A stretch of 13,219 nt of DNA from Betaproteobacteria bacterium (GCA_009693435.1 SHXF01000118.1:1-13219), one strand, 5' to 3'; counted from the stretch's first letter, positions 7,213-13,219 are shown. Translations and numbers: made by a program. Notes: generated from the sequence alone by a model not told the origin.

Positions 7213-8016
7213 TCATTGCGGCGCCTGCAGTCCGGCTTTTGCGTAGTCGAATCGTATCGGCTCGATGTCCCCGCGGTAAATCGCGTCTATGCGCGCCGGG
7301 TCGAGCGGCTGGTTGAACTGGGCGTTGCGCATCAGGATGCGCGCACGCAACTGCTGCACCACCAGGTCTTCCATCAGTTTCCAGTCGGCGTCGCGCATGC
7401 CGGTATTGGCGATGCCCGCGATGCCCACCAGCATGTGATTGAATTCGTCCTCGTAGACCAGCGAACAGGCCGAGGCGATTTTTTCCTCGGCGCCGCCGCG
7501 GCCCTGCAGCTTCATGCCTTCCGAGAACAGCGCGCAATAACCCCCTTCGGTAAAGCGCGCGGCGCGCTGCCCGATGTCTTCGTGTTCCTTGATGTGTCCC
7601 AGGCGCAACGCCGTGAGCGCATCCTCTTCGGGCCAGCTTTCCAGCCCGTGCGGGCTCATTTTCGGGGAGCCCGCCGGGCGGATCGCATCGTAGGCGCGGG
7701 CGAACGCGCAGTAGTGGGAAAACTCGGCGTGGAACACCTCCACCGCCTCCAGAATTTCTTCCCGATCGACGCTGATGTCGACGTTGGGGGCGATCTTGTG
7801 CAGGTTGTTGAGCATGCCGAAGAACACCCCGCCCCGGTCGTACTTGTTCGCCCCGGTGCCCCAGAATTCCTTGAAGCATTGCCGGGCCAGCCATTTGAGA
7901 TCGGTCTCGGTGGTGCGCTTGGGCGAATCCCAGTAGGTTCGCACCAGTTCGGCCTCGCCGGCCCACAACTTTGTGGCGACTGACACCAGATGCTGGATCT
8001 GTGTATGAACGGTCAT
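7213..8016 (-). CDS. Conserved-looking hypothetical protein, possibly ferritin-like di-iron
   Basis: A 267-residue, mostly helical, soluble protein with no signal peptide. I do not recognise a named family. It has several ExxH motifs: E93-H96 and E98-H101 in EVFHAEFSHY, and E191-H194 in YEDEFNHM, with additional glutamates at 157 and 166 in the helix between. Two ExxH helices separated by about 90 residues with intervening acids are the layout of ferritin-like di-iron carboxylate proteins, so that fold is plausible but unproven. ATG at 8016 is supported by an AAGGAG ribosome site on the minus strand (8024-8029). The opposite strand is also open over this gene, but its translation is His/Arg-rich antisense with no start signal. 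It is transcribed against both neighbouring blocks, so it is a separate unit. Confidence 0.75.
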   Translation of the reverse strand: MTVHTQIQHLVSVATKLWAGEAELVRTYWDSPKRTTETDLKWLARQCFKEFWGTGANKYDRGGVFFGMLNNLHKIAPNVDISVDREEILEAVEVFHAEFSHYCAFARAYDAIRPAGSPKMSPHGLESWPEEDALTALRLGHIKEHEDIGQRAARFTEGGYCALFSEGMKLQGRGGAEEKIASACSLVYEDEFNHMLVGIAGIANTGMRDADWKLMEDLVVQQLRARILMRNAQFNQPLDPARIDAIYRGDIEPIRFDYAKAGLQAPQ

Positions 8017-8226
8017 GCTATGGCTCCTTGGTTGGCGGGTATTGAAGCAGAATCGCGGCGATGCGGCGCGTAATGCAAGGCGCGCTCATGCCGACATGCC
8101 GCATGTTAAGTTAAGTGAACAGCGAGGCTCGCGTCAAATGCACAATCCGCATGCGCCGCAGGCATTGCCACGATGGCGGCGGCTATCCACCGCCGGGCGC
8201 GCCAGCGCGACATGCGCCGGCCGCGT

Positions 8227-8255
8227 TTGCCCGGCACAGGTTGGTCATGTATTAT
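8227..8255 (+). promoter_or_regulatory. Sigma70-type promoter of the toxin-antitoxin operon
   Basis: TTGCCC (8227-8232) and TATTAT (8250-8255) are separated by exactly 17 nt, a good sigma70 layout with a near-consensus -10. Transcription would begin near 8262, giving a leader of about 25 nt with the AGGAG ribosome site at 8274-8278 before the ATG at 8286. The -10 box lies within the palindrome described next. Confidence 0.6.
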
Positions 8256-8263
8256 GACCAACC
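8239..8263. promoter_or_regulatory. Palindromic operator over the toxin-antitoxin promoter
   Basis: GGTTGGTCAT (8239-8248) and ATGACCAACC (8254-8263) are perfect 10-bp inverted arms around a 5-nt spacer. The site covers the -10 box and the predicted start of transcription. Phd/YefM-type antitoxins repress their own operons by binding such palindromes, alone or with toxin, so this is very probably the autoregulatory operator. Confidence 0.75.
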
Positions 8264-8285
8264 CGGATTTTACAGGAGCCCGGCC

Positions 8286-8513
8286 ATGTCGACATTCAAT
8301 ATCGCCGAAGCAAAATCGCATTTCTCCGCGCTGGTACAGAAGGCCATGCTGGGCGAGGAGGTGATAATCGCGAAGGGCAACACCCCGGTGCTCAAACTGG
8401 TGCCCCTTGACAGTCCGCGGCAACCGCGCAAGCCGGGTTCCGGCAAAGGACAGGTCCTCTACATCGCGCCGGACTTCGATGCCACTCCCGCAGGCTTCAA
8501 GGACTATATCTGA
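8286..8513 (+). CDS. Type II antitoxin, Phd/YefM family
   Basis: A 75-residue antitoxin. The N-terminal half (MSTFNIAEAKSHFSALVQKA, then GEEVIIAKGNTPVLKLVPL) is the standard Phd/YefM DNA-binding domain, with the conserved 'A K..F..L' helix and the 'I…G.P…L' strands. The C-terminal tail after about residue 45 is Pro/Gly/Lys-rich and ends in DFDATPAGFKDYI, the flexible segment that would wrap and inhibit the toxin. ATG 8286 was chosen for its AGGAG ribosome site 7 nt upstream and because the family begins exactly here; the frame is open further upstream but would run through the promoter and operator. Its TGA overlaps the toxin ATG (TGATG), the usual coupling that keeps antitoxin in excess. Confidence 0.93.
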   Translation: MSTFNIAEAKSHFSALVQKAMLGEEVIIAKGNTPVLKLVPLDSPRQPRKPGSGKGQVLYIAPDFDATPAGFKDYI

Positions 8514-8899
8514 TGCGCGTGCTGCTAGACACGCACGTATTTCTCTGGTGGGTCGAAGGGGACCGCGCCCTGCCCGCGAAGGCGCGCGCGGCCATCGCCA
8601 ACCAGGCAAACGAATGCGTGATCAGCTTTGCCAGCGCCTGGGAACTGGCGATAAAGGCCAGCCTGGGCAAGTTGAAACTCGCGCTGCCGGTAAAGCGATT
8701 CGTTGTGGAAAATGTGGCCGCCAACGGATTTCGCATGCTGGATATCCGGATCGCACATATCGGGCGTGTCGAATCCCTGGCGCCGCACCATGGCGACCCC
8801 TTCGATCGGCTGCTGGTTGCGCAGGCCCTGGAAGAAGCCATTCCTGTCGTCACAGCAGACTCGATTTTCAGCAAGTACGGGGTAAAACGCATTTGGTAA
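8513..8899 (+). CDS. PIN-domain ribonuclease toxin (VapC-like)
   Basis: A 128-residue PIN-domain toxin expected to cleave RNA when freed from its antitoxin. The acidic metal-binding residues are present: D6 (LLDTH), E44 (SAWELAIK), D98 with neighbouring D95 (GDPFDRLL) and D116 (TADSIF). The 'LLDTHVFLWW' opening and 'WELAIK' motif are those of the PIN subfamily that commonly pairs with Phd/YefM rather than AbrB-type antitoxins. It starts on the A of the antitoxin stop codon and has no ribosome site of its own, so translation is coupled. The RNA target cannot be predicted. The next gene begins 37 nt downstream, so readthrough from the toxin operon into the monooxygenase gene is possible. Confidence 0.93.
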   Translation: MRVLLDTHVFLWWVEGDRALPAKARAAIANQANECVISFASAWELAIKASLGKLKLALPVKRFVVENVAANGFRMLDIRIAHIGRVESLAPHHGDPFDRLLVAQALEEAIPVVTADSIFSKYGVKRIW

Positions 8900-8936
8900 C
8901 GGAATCGGGCCTGCGGCAAGTCAAGGAGATGCTGGT

Positions 8937-10157
8937 ATGGATGCACCTGTTGCGGGGGAAGTGCCGCGCGAACAGGCTGCGGCGCCGGAAGCCGCGGTGA
9001 CCTCCGACGCGGTGACCTCCGATATGGTGATCGAGCGCGCCACAGCGCTGGCCCCGCGTCTGAGGGAGCGCGCGGAACGTTGTGCATCCGAGCGGCGCGT
9101 CCCGGCCGAGACGATTGCCGATTATCACGACGCGGGGTTCTTCCGCCTGGCGCAGCCGCGCCGCTACGGCGGCTACGAGATGGGCTGGGACGTGCAGTGC
9201 CGGATGAGTCAGATACTTGCGGAAGCAGACGGCTCGCAGGCATGGATCGCCTGCATCGTGGCGGGTCACGCGCAGATGGTCGGCACTTTTCCCGCGGAGG
9301 CGCAGGACGAGGTATGGGGGAAGAATGAGCGCGCCGTGATCGCAGCGTCCTTCGATCCGAACGGGCGCGCGACACGGATGCCCGGCGGATTCCGCTTTTC
9401 CGGCCGCCACAAGTTCGCCAGCGGCATCGACTATTCGCAGTGGCTGATTTGCGGCGGGTACATCGTAGAGGGCGACAAACGCGAAGGTCCGCATTTTTTC
9501 CTCGTTCCGACCACTGACGTGACCGTGATCGACGATTGGGATGCCCTTGGCCTCGAAGGCACGGGATCGAAAAGCTTCACGGTCAACGACGTGTTCTTGC
9601 CGCAGCACCGGATGCTCGATGGCGAACTCGCCAGAATCGGCGCGGGTCCGGGAACGGCGGTCAACTCGGCGCCGATTTTCCGCACGCCGCGCGGCGGCAT
9701 CACCTCCACCGGATTCGCATCGGTATCGGTGGGCATGGCGAAAAGCGTGCTGGAGGAATGGCTGCTCCTGACCGGTCCGCGCAAGTCCAGGGATGTCGCG
9801 GTCGCCCATCAGCCGGGCAGTTTGTTTGCGGCAGCCGAGGCCTCGGCCGCCATCGACGCGGCAGAGGCGCTGTATGTCGGCACCATCACCAGCAGCATGC
9901 GCATCCTCGAAGCGGGCGGCAAGCTCGATGATTTCGACCTTCTTACCGCGCGCCGCAACGTCTCCTATGCGTGCAAGCTGGTGCTGGAGGCGGGCTACCG
10001 CCTGTTCAGCGCCTCGGGCGCGCACGCGCTGTTCAACAACTTGCGTCTCAGCCAGCAGTACCGCAACCTGCTCGCCTCGGGGGCGCACTTTGCCGTCTCC
10101 TGGGATGCGCACGCGCCGGCGTACGGGAAGAAACTGCTGGAGCGTTACGTGGTTTGA
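8937..10157 (+). CDS. Flavin-dependent monooxygenase, oxygenase component (HsaA/HpaB-like, acyl-CoA dehydrogenase fold)
   Basis: A 406-residue group D flavoprotein oxygenase. Sequence landmarks are a helical N-terminal domain (DYHDAGFFRLAQPRRYGGYE), a central beta domain (PGGFRFSGRHKFASGID; the 'GLEGTGSKSFTVNDVFLP' turn near 203-220) and a helical C-terminal domain ending HFAVSWDAHAPAYGK, with a family-type histidine at about 384. Acyl-CoA dehydrogenases proper share the turn motif, but the absence of their usual catalytic glutamate context and the aromatic setting favour a two-component phenol-type hydroxylase using reduced flavin from a separate reductase. No reductase is encoded nearby. 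The start at ATG 8937 has AAGGAG at 8923-8928. Residues 1-35 are a poorly conserved Ala-rich leader containing a duplicated AVTSD. It could hydroxylate the substrate or product of the Rieske pathway; that is inference. Confidence 0.85.
   Translation: MDAPVAGEVPREQAAAPEAAVTSDAVTSDMVIERATALAPRLRERAERCASERRVPAETIADYHDAGFFRLAQPRRYGGYEMGWDVQCRMSQILAEADGSQAWIACIVAGHAQMVGTFPAEAQDEVWGKNERAVIAASFDPNGRATRMPGGFRFSGRHKFASGIDYSQWLICGGYIVEGDKREGPHFFLVPTTDVTVIDDWDALGLEGTGSKSFTVNDVFLPQHRMLDGELARIGAGPGTAVNSAPIFRTPRGGITSTGFASVSVGMAKSVLEEWLLLTGPRKSRDVAVAHQPGSLFAAAEASAAIDAAEALYVGTITSSMRILEAGGKLDDFDLLTARRNVSYACKLVLEAGYRLFSASGAHALFNNLRLSQQYRNLLASGAHFAVSWDAHAPAYGKKLLERYVV
8994..9023 (+). repeat. 15-bp tandem duplication in the monooxygenase 5' end
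   Basis: GCGGTGACCTCCGA plus one base is repeated with a 15-bp period (8994-9008 and 9009-9023; the last base differs). It duplicates the residues AVTSD ahead of the folded domain, so it probably has no structural effect. Confidence 0.85.
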
Positions 10158-10256
10158 GTGGCGGGAACACCTCGGGCAATGTGGCCGTATGCTCGCCGCG
10201 GGTCTCGAATACGCGCCGGACTGCGCGGCGTGACGAAATCGAATCAGGGAGCATGA

Positions 10257-11216
10257 ATGGGTACCGCAGTTCGAATTGCGCTTGCTGTCGTGATGGCCGC
10301 CTTTTTCACGAAGGTCGGCGCGCAGGACTTCCCCAACAAACCGGTCCGATTGCTGCTCGGCTACGCGGCCGGTGGCGGCATCGACGTGATCACGCGGGCG
10401 TTTGCGCAAAGGCTGGGCGAAAACCTCGGACAGTCGGTGGTGGTGGACAACCGCCCGGGTGCCAACGGCACGGTCGCCCTGGATATCCTCGCCAAGTCTC
10501 CGGCGGATGGCCATACGCTGTTCATGACCGAAACCGGCTACCTCATCTTTTCGACCCTCTCGACTACGGCCGCCGACCCGCTGAAGAGCTTTGCGCCCGT
10601 CACGTCGGTTGCATTGCTGCCGTTGCTGATTGCCGTCGCACCGGATTTTCCGGCGAAGAACGCGCAGGAACTGATCGCTGTGCTTAAAGCGAATCCGAAC
10701 AAGTACAGTTATGGGACACCGGGCGTGGGCACCGTCCACCATCTCGCCGTCGAGCAGTTGAAGCAGCGTGCGGGTGTGGAGATCCTGCACGTCCCCTACA
10801 AGGGCTCGCCGCCCATCATGGCCGACCTGCTCGGCGGCCACTTGTCGATCGCGATGATCAGTACCGTGGCGGCGTCCGGGCCATCCAGGGCCGGCAAGAT
10901 CCGCGTCATCGCCCTCGTGGCCGGGCAACGCGTGGCGATGGCCCCCGAATGGCCGTCGCTCGCGGAGACACTGCCGGGATTCGATGCCACGCCGCTGATT
11001 TTCATGGTCGTCCATTCCGGCACACCGCCGTCCATTCTCGCGCGCATCAACGCGGCGGCACGCAAGGCGCTGTCGGTGCCGGAGCTGAGCGCGTCCTTCA
11101 CCGCTGCCGGCGCCGTGCCCGCGCAAAGCTCTCCTGAGGAACTTCATGACATGATCGCCCGCGACCTGAAACGGTTCGGGGCGCTGGCGAAGATCGCAGG
11201 GGTACGGGTGGAGTGA
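10257..11216 (+). CDS. Bug/TctC-family periplasmic solute-binding receptor 2
   Basis: A full-length 319-residue receptor of the tripartite tricarboxylate transporter family. The signal peptide spans residues 1-22 with cleavage expected after KVGA, before QDFPNKP. Motifs: FPNKPVRL, YAAGGGIDVITR (36-47), DNRPGANGTVA (64-74), PADGHTL, HVPYKGSPP, and the C-terminal ARINAAARKAL helix. The ribosome site AGGGAG (10246-10251) sits 5 nt before ATG 10257; an ATG at 10253 is out of frame. It follows the monooxygenase gene by 99 nt on the same strand, so it may bind the substrate of that enzyme. Its ligand loop sequences differ from receptor 1, so the two are paralogues with separate ligands rather than a recent duplicate. 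No TctA or TctB gene is present. Confidence 0.92.
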   Translation: MGTAVRIALAVVMAAFFTKVGAQDFPNKPVRLLLGYAAGGGIDVITRAFAQRLGENLGQSVVVDNRPGANGTVALDILAKSPADGHTLFMTETGYLIFSTLSTTAADPLKSFAPVTSVALLPLLIAVAPDFPAKNAQELIAVLKANPNKYSYGTPGVGTVHHLAVEQLKQRAGVEILHVPYKGSPPIMADLLGGHLSIAMISTVAASGPSRAGKIRVIALVAGQRVAMAPEWPSLAETLPGFDATPLIFMVVHSGTPPSILARINAAARKALSVPELSASFTAAGAVPAQSSPEELHDMIARDLKRFGALAKIAGVRVE

Positions 11217-11259
11217 TCGCAGCTATGGCCGGAACCTGTCAGAATCGGGAAACGCACTG

Positions 11260-11352
11260 GAATTTATATCGTTTTTTATCGATAATTGCCCGCCAATACC
11301 CGTATATACTGGATAGTGCAATTGAAATTAGATGAAATATCCCTAAAAGGAG
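11260..11352 (+). promoter_or_regulatory. AT-rich leader and probable promoter region of the cupin gene
   Basis: This stretch is clearly richer in A+T than its surroundings. It contains a perfect 10-bp palindrome TTATCGATAA (11276-11285), a -10-like TATACT (11305-11310), and TGAAAT repeated one helical turn apart (11323-11328 and 11333-11338). No -35 box at good spacing is convincing: TTGCCC at 11286 is only 13 nt from the -10. The AAAAGGAG ribosome site is at 11345-11352. Presence of a promoter is likely; exact elements are uncertain. Confidence 0.4.
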
Positions 11353-11358
11353 CTTGAG

Positions 11359-12228
11359 ATGAAAGTCATCCCGATCGAATCGCGCCCGCAACTGGAGCGC
11401 ACCCACAACGCCCGGTCCTGGACGTATCACTATCATCAGTTGCTCGAAGGCGATGAAAAGCAACGGGATAATTTCAGCCTGCAACTGGTTCGCACCTACG
11501 GCGATCTTTATTCGCCGCGGCATCGGCACAACTTCGACCAGGTGCGCTTCCAGCTCGAAGGCGAGTCTAGTTTTACGCGGGACGGTGGGATGAAAGTCGG
11601 TTCGGTCGCTTATTTCCCGGAGAGCACGCCTTACGGACCACAGAAAAATGAAGGCGATTCGTTGATCCTGCTGCTGCAGTTCGGCGGCGCGAGCGGCAAC
11701 GGTTATATCTCCGAGCGCGCTTATCACGCGGCGGCGGGCGAGATGAAGAAAACCGGAGAATTCAAGGGTGGGTTCTACAACGCTACCGGACAGGACCAGG
11801 GGAAAGACGCTTTCGAAGCGGTCTGGGAACACGTCAACGGCCGGCGCATCGCCTATGCGCCGCAGCGCTACAACACCGCGGTGTTCATGAATCCGGAGGC
11901 GTTTGAGTGGGCCTCTGAGCCGGGCATGCCGGACACCCTGGTGAAGTCGCTCGGCACTTTCAGCGAGCGCAAAGTGGAAATCAGCATGGTGCGGCTGCCG
12001 GGCGAAGGCAGGCTTGCGATGACCGGCCATGCGATTGCGTTCGTCGCCTCCGGAAAAGGCCGCTTGGGGGCACACGCGGTCGGCGCCAGGACAACCATTG
12101 AACTGGATCAGGACGAAGCCGGGATTCTCGTCGCATCCACGCCGCTTGAGGCGCTCTTGATCAAGCTGCCGCCGCTGACCGCGGTGCGCGTGGGTCGGCC
12201 GGCCGAGTCCGAAGCAGTCCTCGCGTAG
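11359..12228 (+). CDS. Cupin-like (RmlC-type) protein of unknown function
   Basis: A 289-residue soluble protein without a signal peptide. The N-terminal half has a cupin motif 1-like segment, SPRHRHNFDQVRFQLEG, with H55 and H57 and a glutamine (Q61) where the usual metal-binding glutamate would be, followed by G..SF and the short-strand 'GSVAYFPESTPYGP', which resembles the turn before cupin motif 2. The C-terminal half (about 190-280) is again strand-rich (GHAIAFVASGKGRL…DEAGILVASTPLEALLIKLPP) and could be a second, metal-free cupin barrel. This suggests a bicupin; enzyme, isomerase or sensor roles are all possible. The start is fixed by a strong AAAAGGAG site. It lies between two receptor genes behind its own AT-rich leader, suggesting separate control. 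I cannot assign a reaction. Confidence 0.7.
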   Translation: MKVIPIESRPQLERTHNARSWTYHYHQLLEGDEKQRDNFSLQLVRTYGDLYSPRHRHNFDQVRFQLEGESSFTRDGGMKVGSVAYFPESTPYGPQKNEGDSLILLLQFGGASGNGYISERAYHAAAGEMKKTGEFKGGFYNATGQDQGKDAFEAVWEHVNGRRIAYAPQRYNTAVFMNPEAFEWASEPGMPDTLVKSLGTFSERKVEISMVRLPGEGRLAMTGHAIAFVASGKGRLGAHAVGARTTIELDQDEAGILVASTPLEALLIKLPPLTAVRVGRPAESEAVLA

Positions 12229-12230
12229 TC

Positions 12231-12307
12231 CGCCGATACGCCAATACGCCGATACACCGATACGCCGATACGCCGATACGCCGATGCGCAATACGCAATA
12301 CGCAAAA
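12231..12307 (+). repeat. Short tandem repeat: 7 x 8 bp (CGCCGATA) then 3 x 7 bp (CGCAATA)
   Basis: Seven 8-bp units of CGCCGATA with single-base variants run from 12231 to 12286 (variants CGCCAATA, CACCGATA, CGCCGATG). They are followed by two CGCAATA and one CGCAAAA at 12287-12307. The array starts 2 nt after the cupin gene stop codon and fills most of the gap to the next gene. It is non-coding on the + strand. Confidence 0.93.
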
Positions 12308-12312
12308 CGATT

Positions 12313-12330
12313 ACGCGGCTTCGACCGCGT
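12313..12330 (+). other. Small stem-loop just upstream of the receptor 3 ribosome site
   Basis: ACGCGG (12313-12318) and CCGCGT (12325-12330) pair perfectly around the loop CTTCGA. The stem ends one base before the AGGAAGG ribosome site (12332-12338). It could modulate initiation or be chance in GC-rich DNA. Confidence 0.35.
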
Positions 12331-12342
12331 CAGGAAGGAATC

Positions 12343-13098
12343 ATGATATTGCGCTCGCTCGTGGTGCTGATCCCGATGCTGCTCGGCATGCCGGGGACGG
12401 TTTTCTCCCAGGTATCGGCATCGTATCCGGCCAAGCCGATCAGGTTGATCGTGCCGGCGGCGCCTGGCGCGACGTCCGACGTGCTTGCGCGGTTACTGGT
12501 CGAGAAACTCCAGACCAGTCTGGGCGTATCCCTCGTTGTCGAGAACCAGGCCGGAGCCGGCGGCGCGATCGCTGCCGCGGCCTTGACGAGGACAGCGCCG
12601 GACGGCTACATCCTGATGCTGGGCGATACCGGCTCGATATCGGTCAGTGTTGCGATGAATCCGAAGCTGTCCTACCACCCGCTCAAGGACATGACCCTGA
12701 TCACCAACCTGGTGATCGCACCCCCGGTACTGGTGGTCCCGGCGTCGGTGCCGGCTGCGACCCTGCAGGAATTCATTGCCCTGGCCAAATCCCGGCCCGG
12801 GCAATTAAACTACGGATCCGCCGGGCCGGGTTCATTTCACCACCTTGCCATGGCCGCACTCGTATCCCAGGCGGGAATCGATCTGGTGCACGTGCCCTAC
12901 AAGGGCGGCAATCCGATGGTGCAAGGACTCCTCGCCGGCGAAGTTTCCATTGGCGTATCCGGACTGCAGAATGCCGGGCAGGCGGCGCGCGCCGGGCGCT
13001 TGAAAATTCTCGGCATTACCAGTCCGCGTCGTATCAAATCGCAGCCGGACATTCCAACTCTCGATGAGCAGGGCCTCAGAGCCTGTGAAAAATTATAA
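12343..13098 (+). pseudogene. Bug/TctC-family solute-binding receptor 3, truncated at the C terminus
   Basis: The frame opens with a signal peptide (about residues 1-23, cleavage near VFS/QV) after an AGGAAGG ribosome site. It carries the family motifs YPAKPIRLIV, APGATSDVLAR, ENQAGAGGAIAAA, APDGYILM, FHHLAMA and HVPYKGG. It stops after 251 residues, whereas the two other receptors here have 319 and 322. Family sequence is normal through SQPDIPTLDEQGLR (residue 246, base about 13080), after which five unrelated residues lead to a TAA. No other frame downstream resumes a Bug C terminus (expected: a tryptophan/glycine-rich segment and the 'ARLNAE' helix). The missing C-terminal lobe should abolish folding or ligand closure, so I call it a broken gene. 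The break looks like a rearrangement or insertion rather than a simple frameshift. Confidence 0.75.
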
Positions 13099-13219
13099 AA
13101 ATATCCGTACTACCTGGTCCACGGTTAGAGCGCTGGTACGTTAAGAGAGCTATGACAACGCGAGATGGAATCGAGATGACAAGCGAAAGCGGAGAATTGT
13201 TCGAGGGGACTCTGGTGCA
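13077..13219. mobile_element. Possible left end of an inserted element (unidentified)
   Basis: Homology to the receptor family ends at about 13077-13083. The new sequence begins CAGAGCCTGTGAAAAATTAT, followed by an A/T-rich stretch; outer ends of the form 'GAGCCTGTGAAAAA' resemble insertion-sequence termini in general style. No target-site duplication or second end can be seen because the window ends. The alternative is a deletion junction to unrelated DNA. Confidence 0.3.
13152..13219 (+). CDS. Unidentified reading frame running off the window (5' part)
   Basis: From ATG 13152, preceded by an AGAGAG that could serve as a ribosome site (13145-13150), the frame reads MTTRDGIEMTSESGELFEG and stays open to the end, 22 codons. 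A second in-frame ATG lies at 13176. I do not recognise the sequence. If the DNA after 13077 is an insertion sequence, this would be the start of its transposase; the fragment is too short to judge. Confidence 0.25.
   Translation, partial: MTTRDGIEMTSESGELFEGTLV

Noticed and set aside
7216..7983. Plus-strand open frame opposite the minus-strand hypothetical gene
   Set aside because: No ribosome site and a composition typical of antisense; the minus-strand frame has AAGGAG before its ATG and a plausible helical protein.
8115..8285. Longer antitoxin starting at 8115
   Set aside because: It would place the promoter and operator inside the coding region; ATG 8286 has a good ribosome site and matches the family N terminus.
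8868..11147. Minus-strand open frame of 759 codons
   Set aside because: Antisense of the monooxygenase and receptor 2 genes, both of which have clear motifs and ribosome sites; the translation has no recognisable domain.

Overview
The window looks like chromosomal DNA of a high-GC betaproteobacterium, most likely a Burkholderiales-type or related environmental lineage. The reasons are the GC-rich codon use, three periplasmic Bug (TctC-type) solute receptors, phthalate-type Rieske and extradiol oxygenases, and a short palindromic 'CCCTCTCCC…GGGAGAGG' repeat of the kind scattered through such genomes. The species cannot be named from the sequence.

Region 1 (1-7073, + strand) is a tight seven-gene operon entered from the left. 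It encodes a phthalate-type Rieske oxygenase (5' end outside the window), an NTF2/SnoaL-like small protein, an aldolase of the trans-o-hydroxybenzylidenepyruvate hydratase-aldolase type, a two-domain extradiol dioxygenase with every active-site residue in place, an extended-SDR epimerase/dehydratase, a MetE-like zinc methyltransferase and a Bug receptor. Junctions range from a 4-bp overlap to 37 nt. The logic resembles naphthalene-type upper pathways: ring hydroxylation, meta cleavage, then hydratase-aldolase release of pyruvate and an aldehyde. The Rieske subunit, the methyltransferase and the receptor do not belong to the classical set, so the substrate is unknown. The SDR gene ends in 11 tandem 33-bp hairpin-forming repeats that are translated in frame and lie just before the methyltransferase start.

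Region 2 (7074-8016) holds a hairpin between convergent genes and one minus-strand gene for a conserved-looking protein with several ExxH motifs, possibly ferritin-like. Region 3 (8227-8899) is a compact Phd/PIN toxin-antitoxin pair with a well-formed promoter whose -10 box lies inside a perfect 10-bp-arm palindrome.

Region 4 (8937-13219, + strand) carries a flavin-dependent monooxygenase of the acyl-CoA-dehydrogenase fold (HsaA/HpaB-like oxygenase component), a second Bug receptor, a cupin-like protein behind an AT-rich leader, an 8-bp tandem repeat, and a third Bug receptor that loses its last quarter at about 13077. The sequence after that break no longer encodes the family and may be an insertion.

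Taken together this is an accessory aromatic-catabolism island. It has two different oxygenase types, ring cleavage and aldolase steps and dedicated uptake receptors. No reductase partner, no TctA/TctB membrane subunits and no transcriptional regulator are present in the window. No gene-free stretch exceeds 300 bases.
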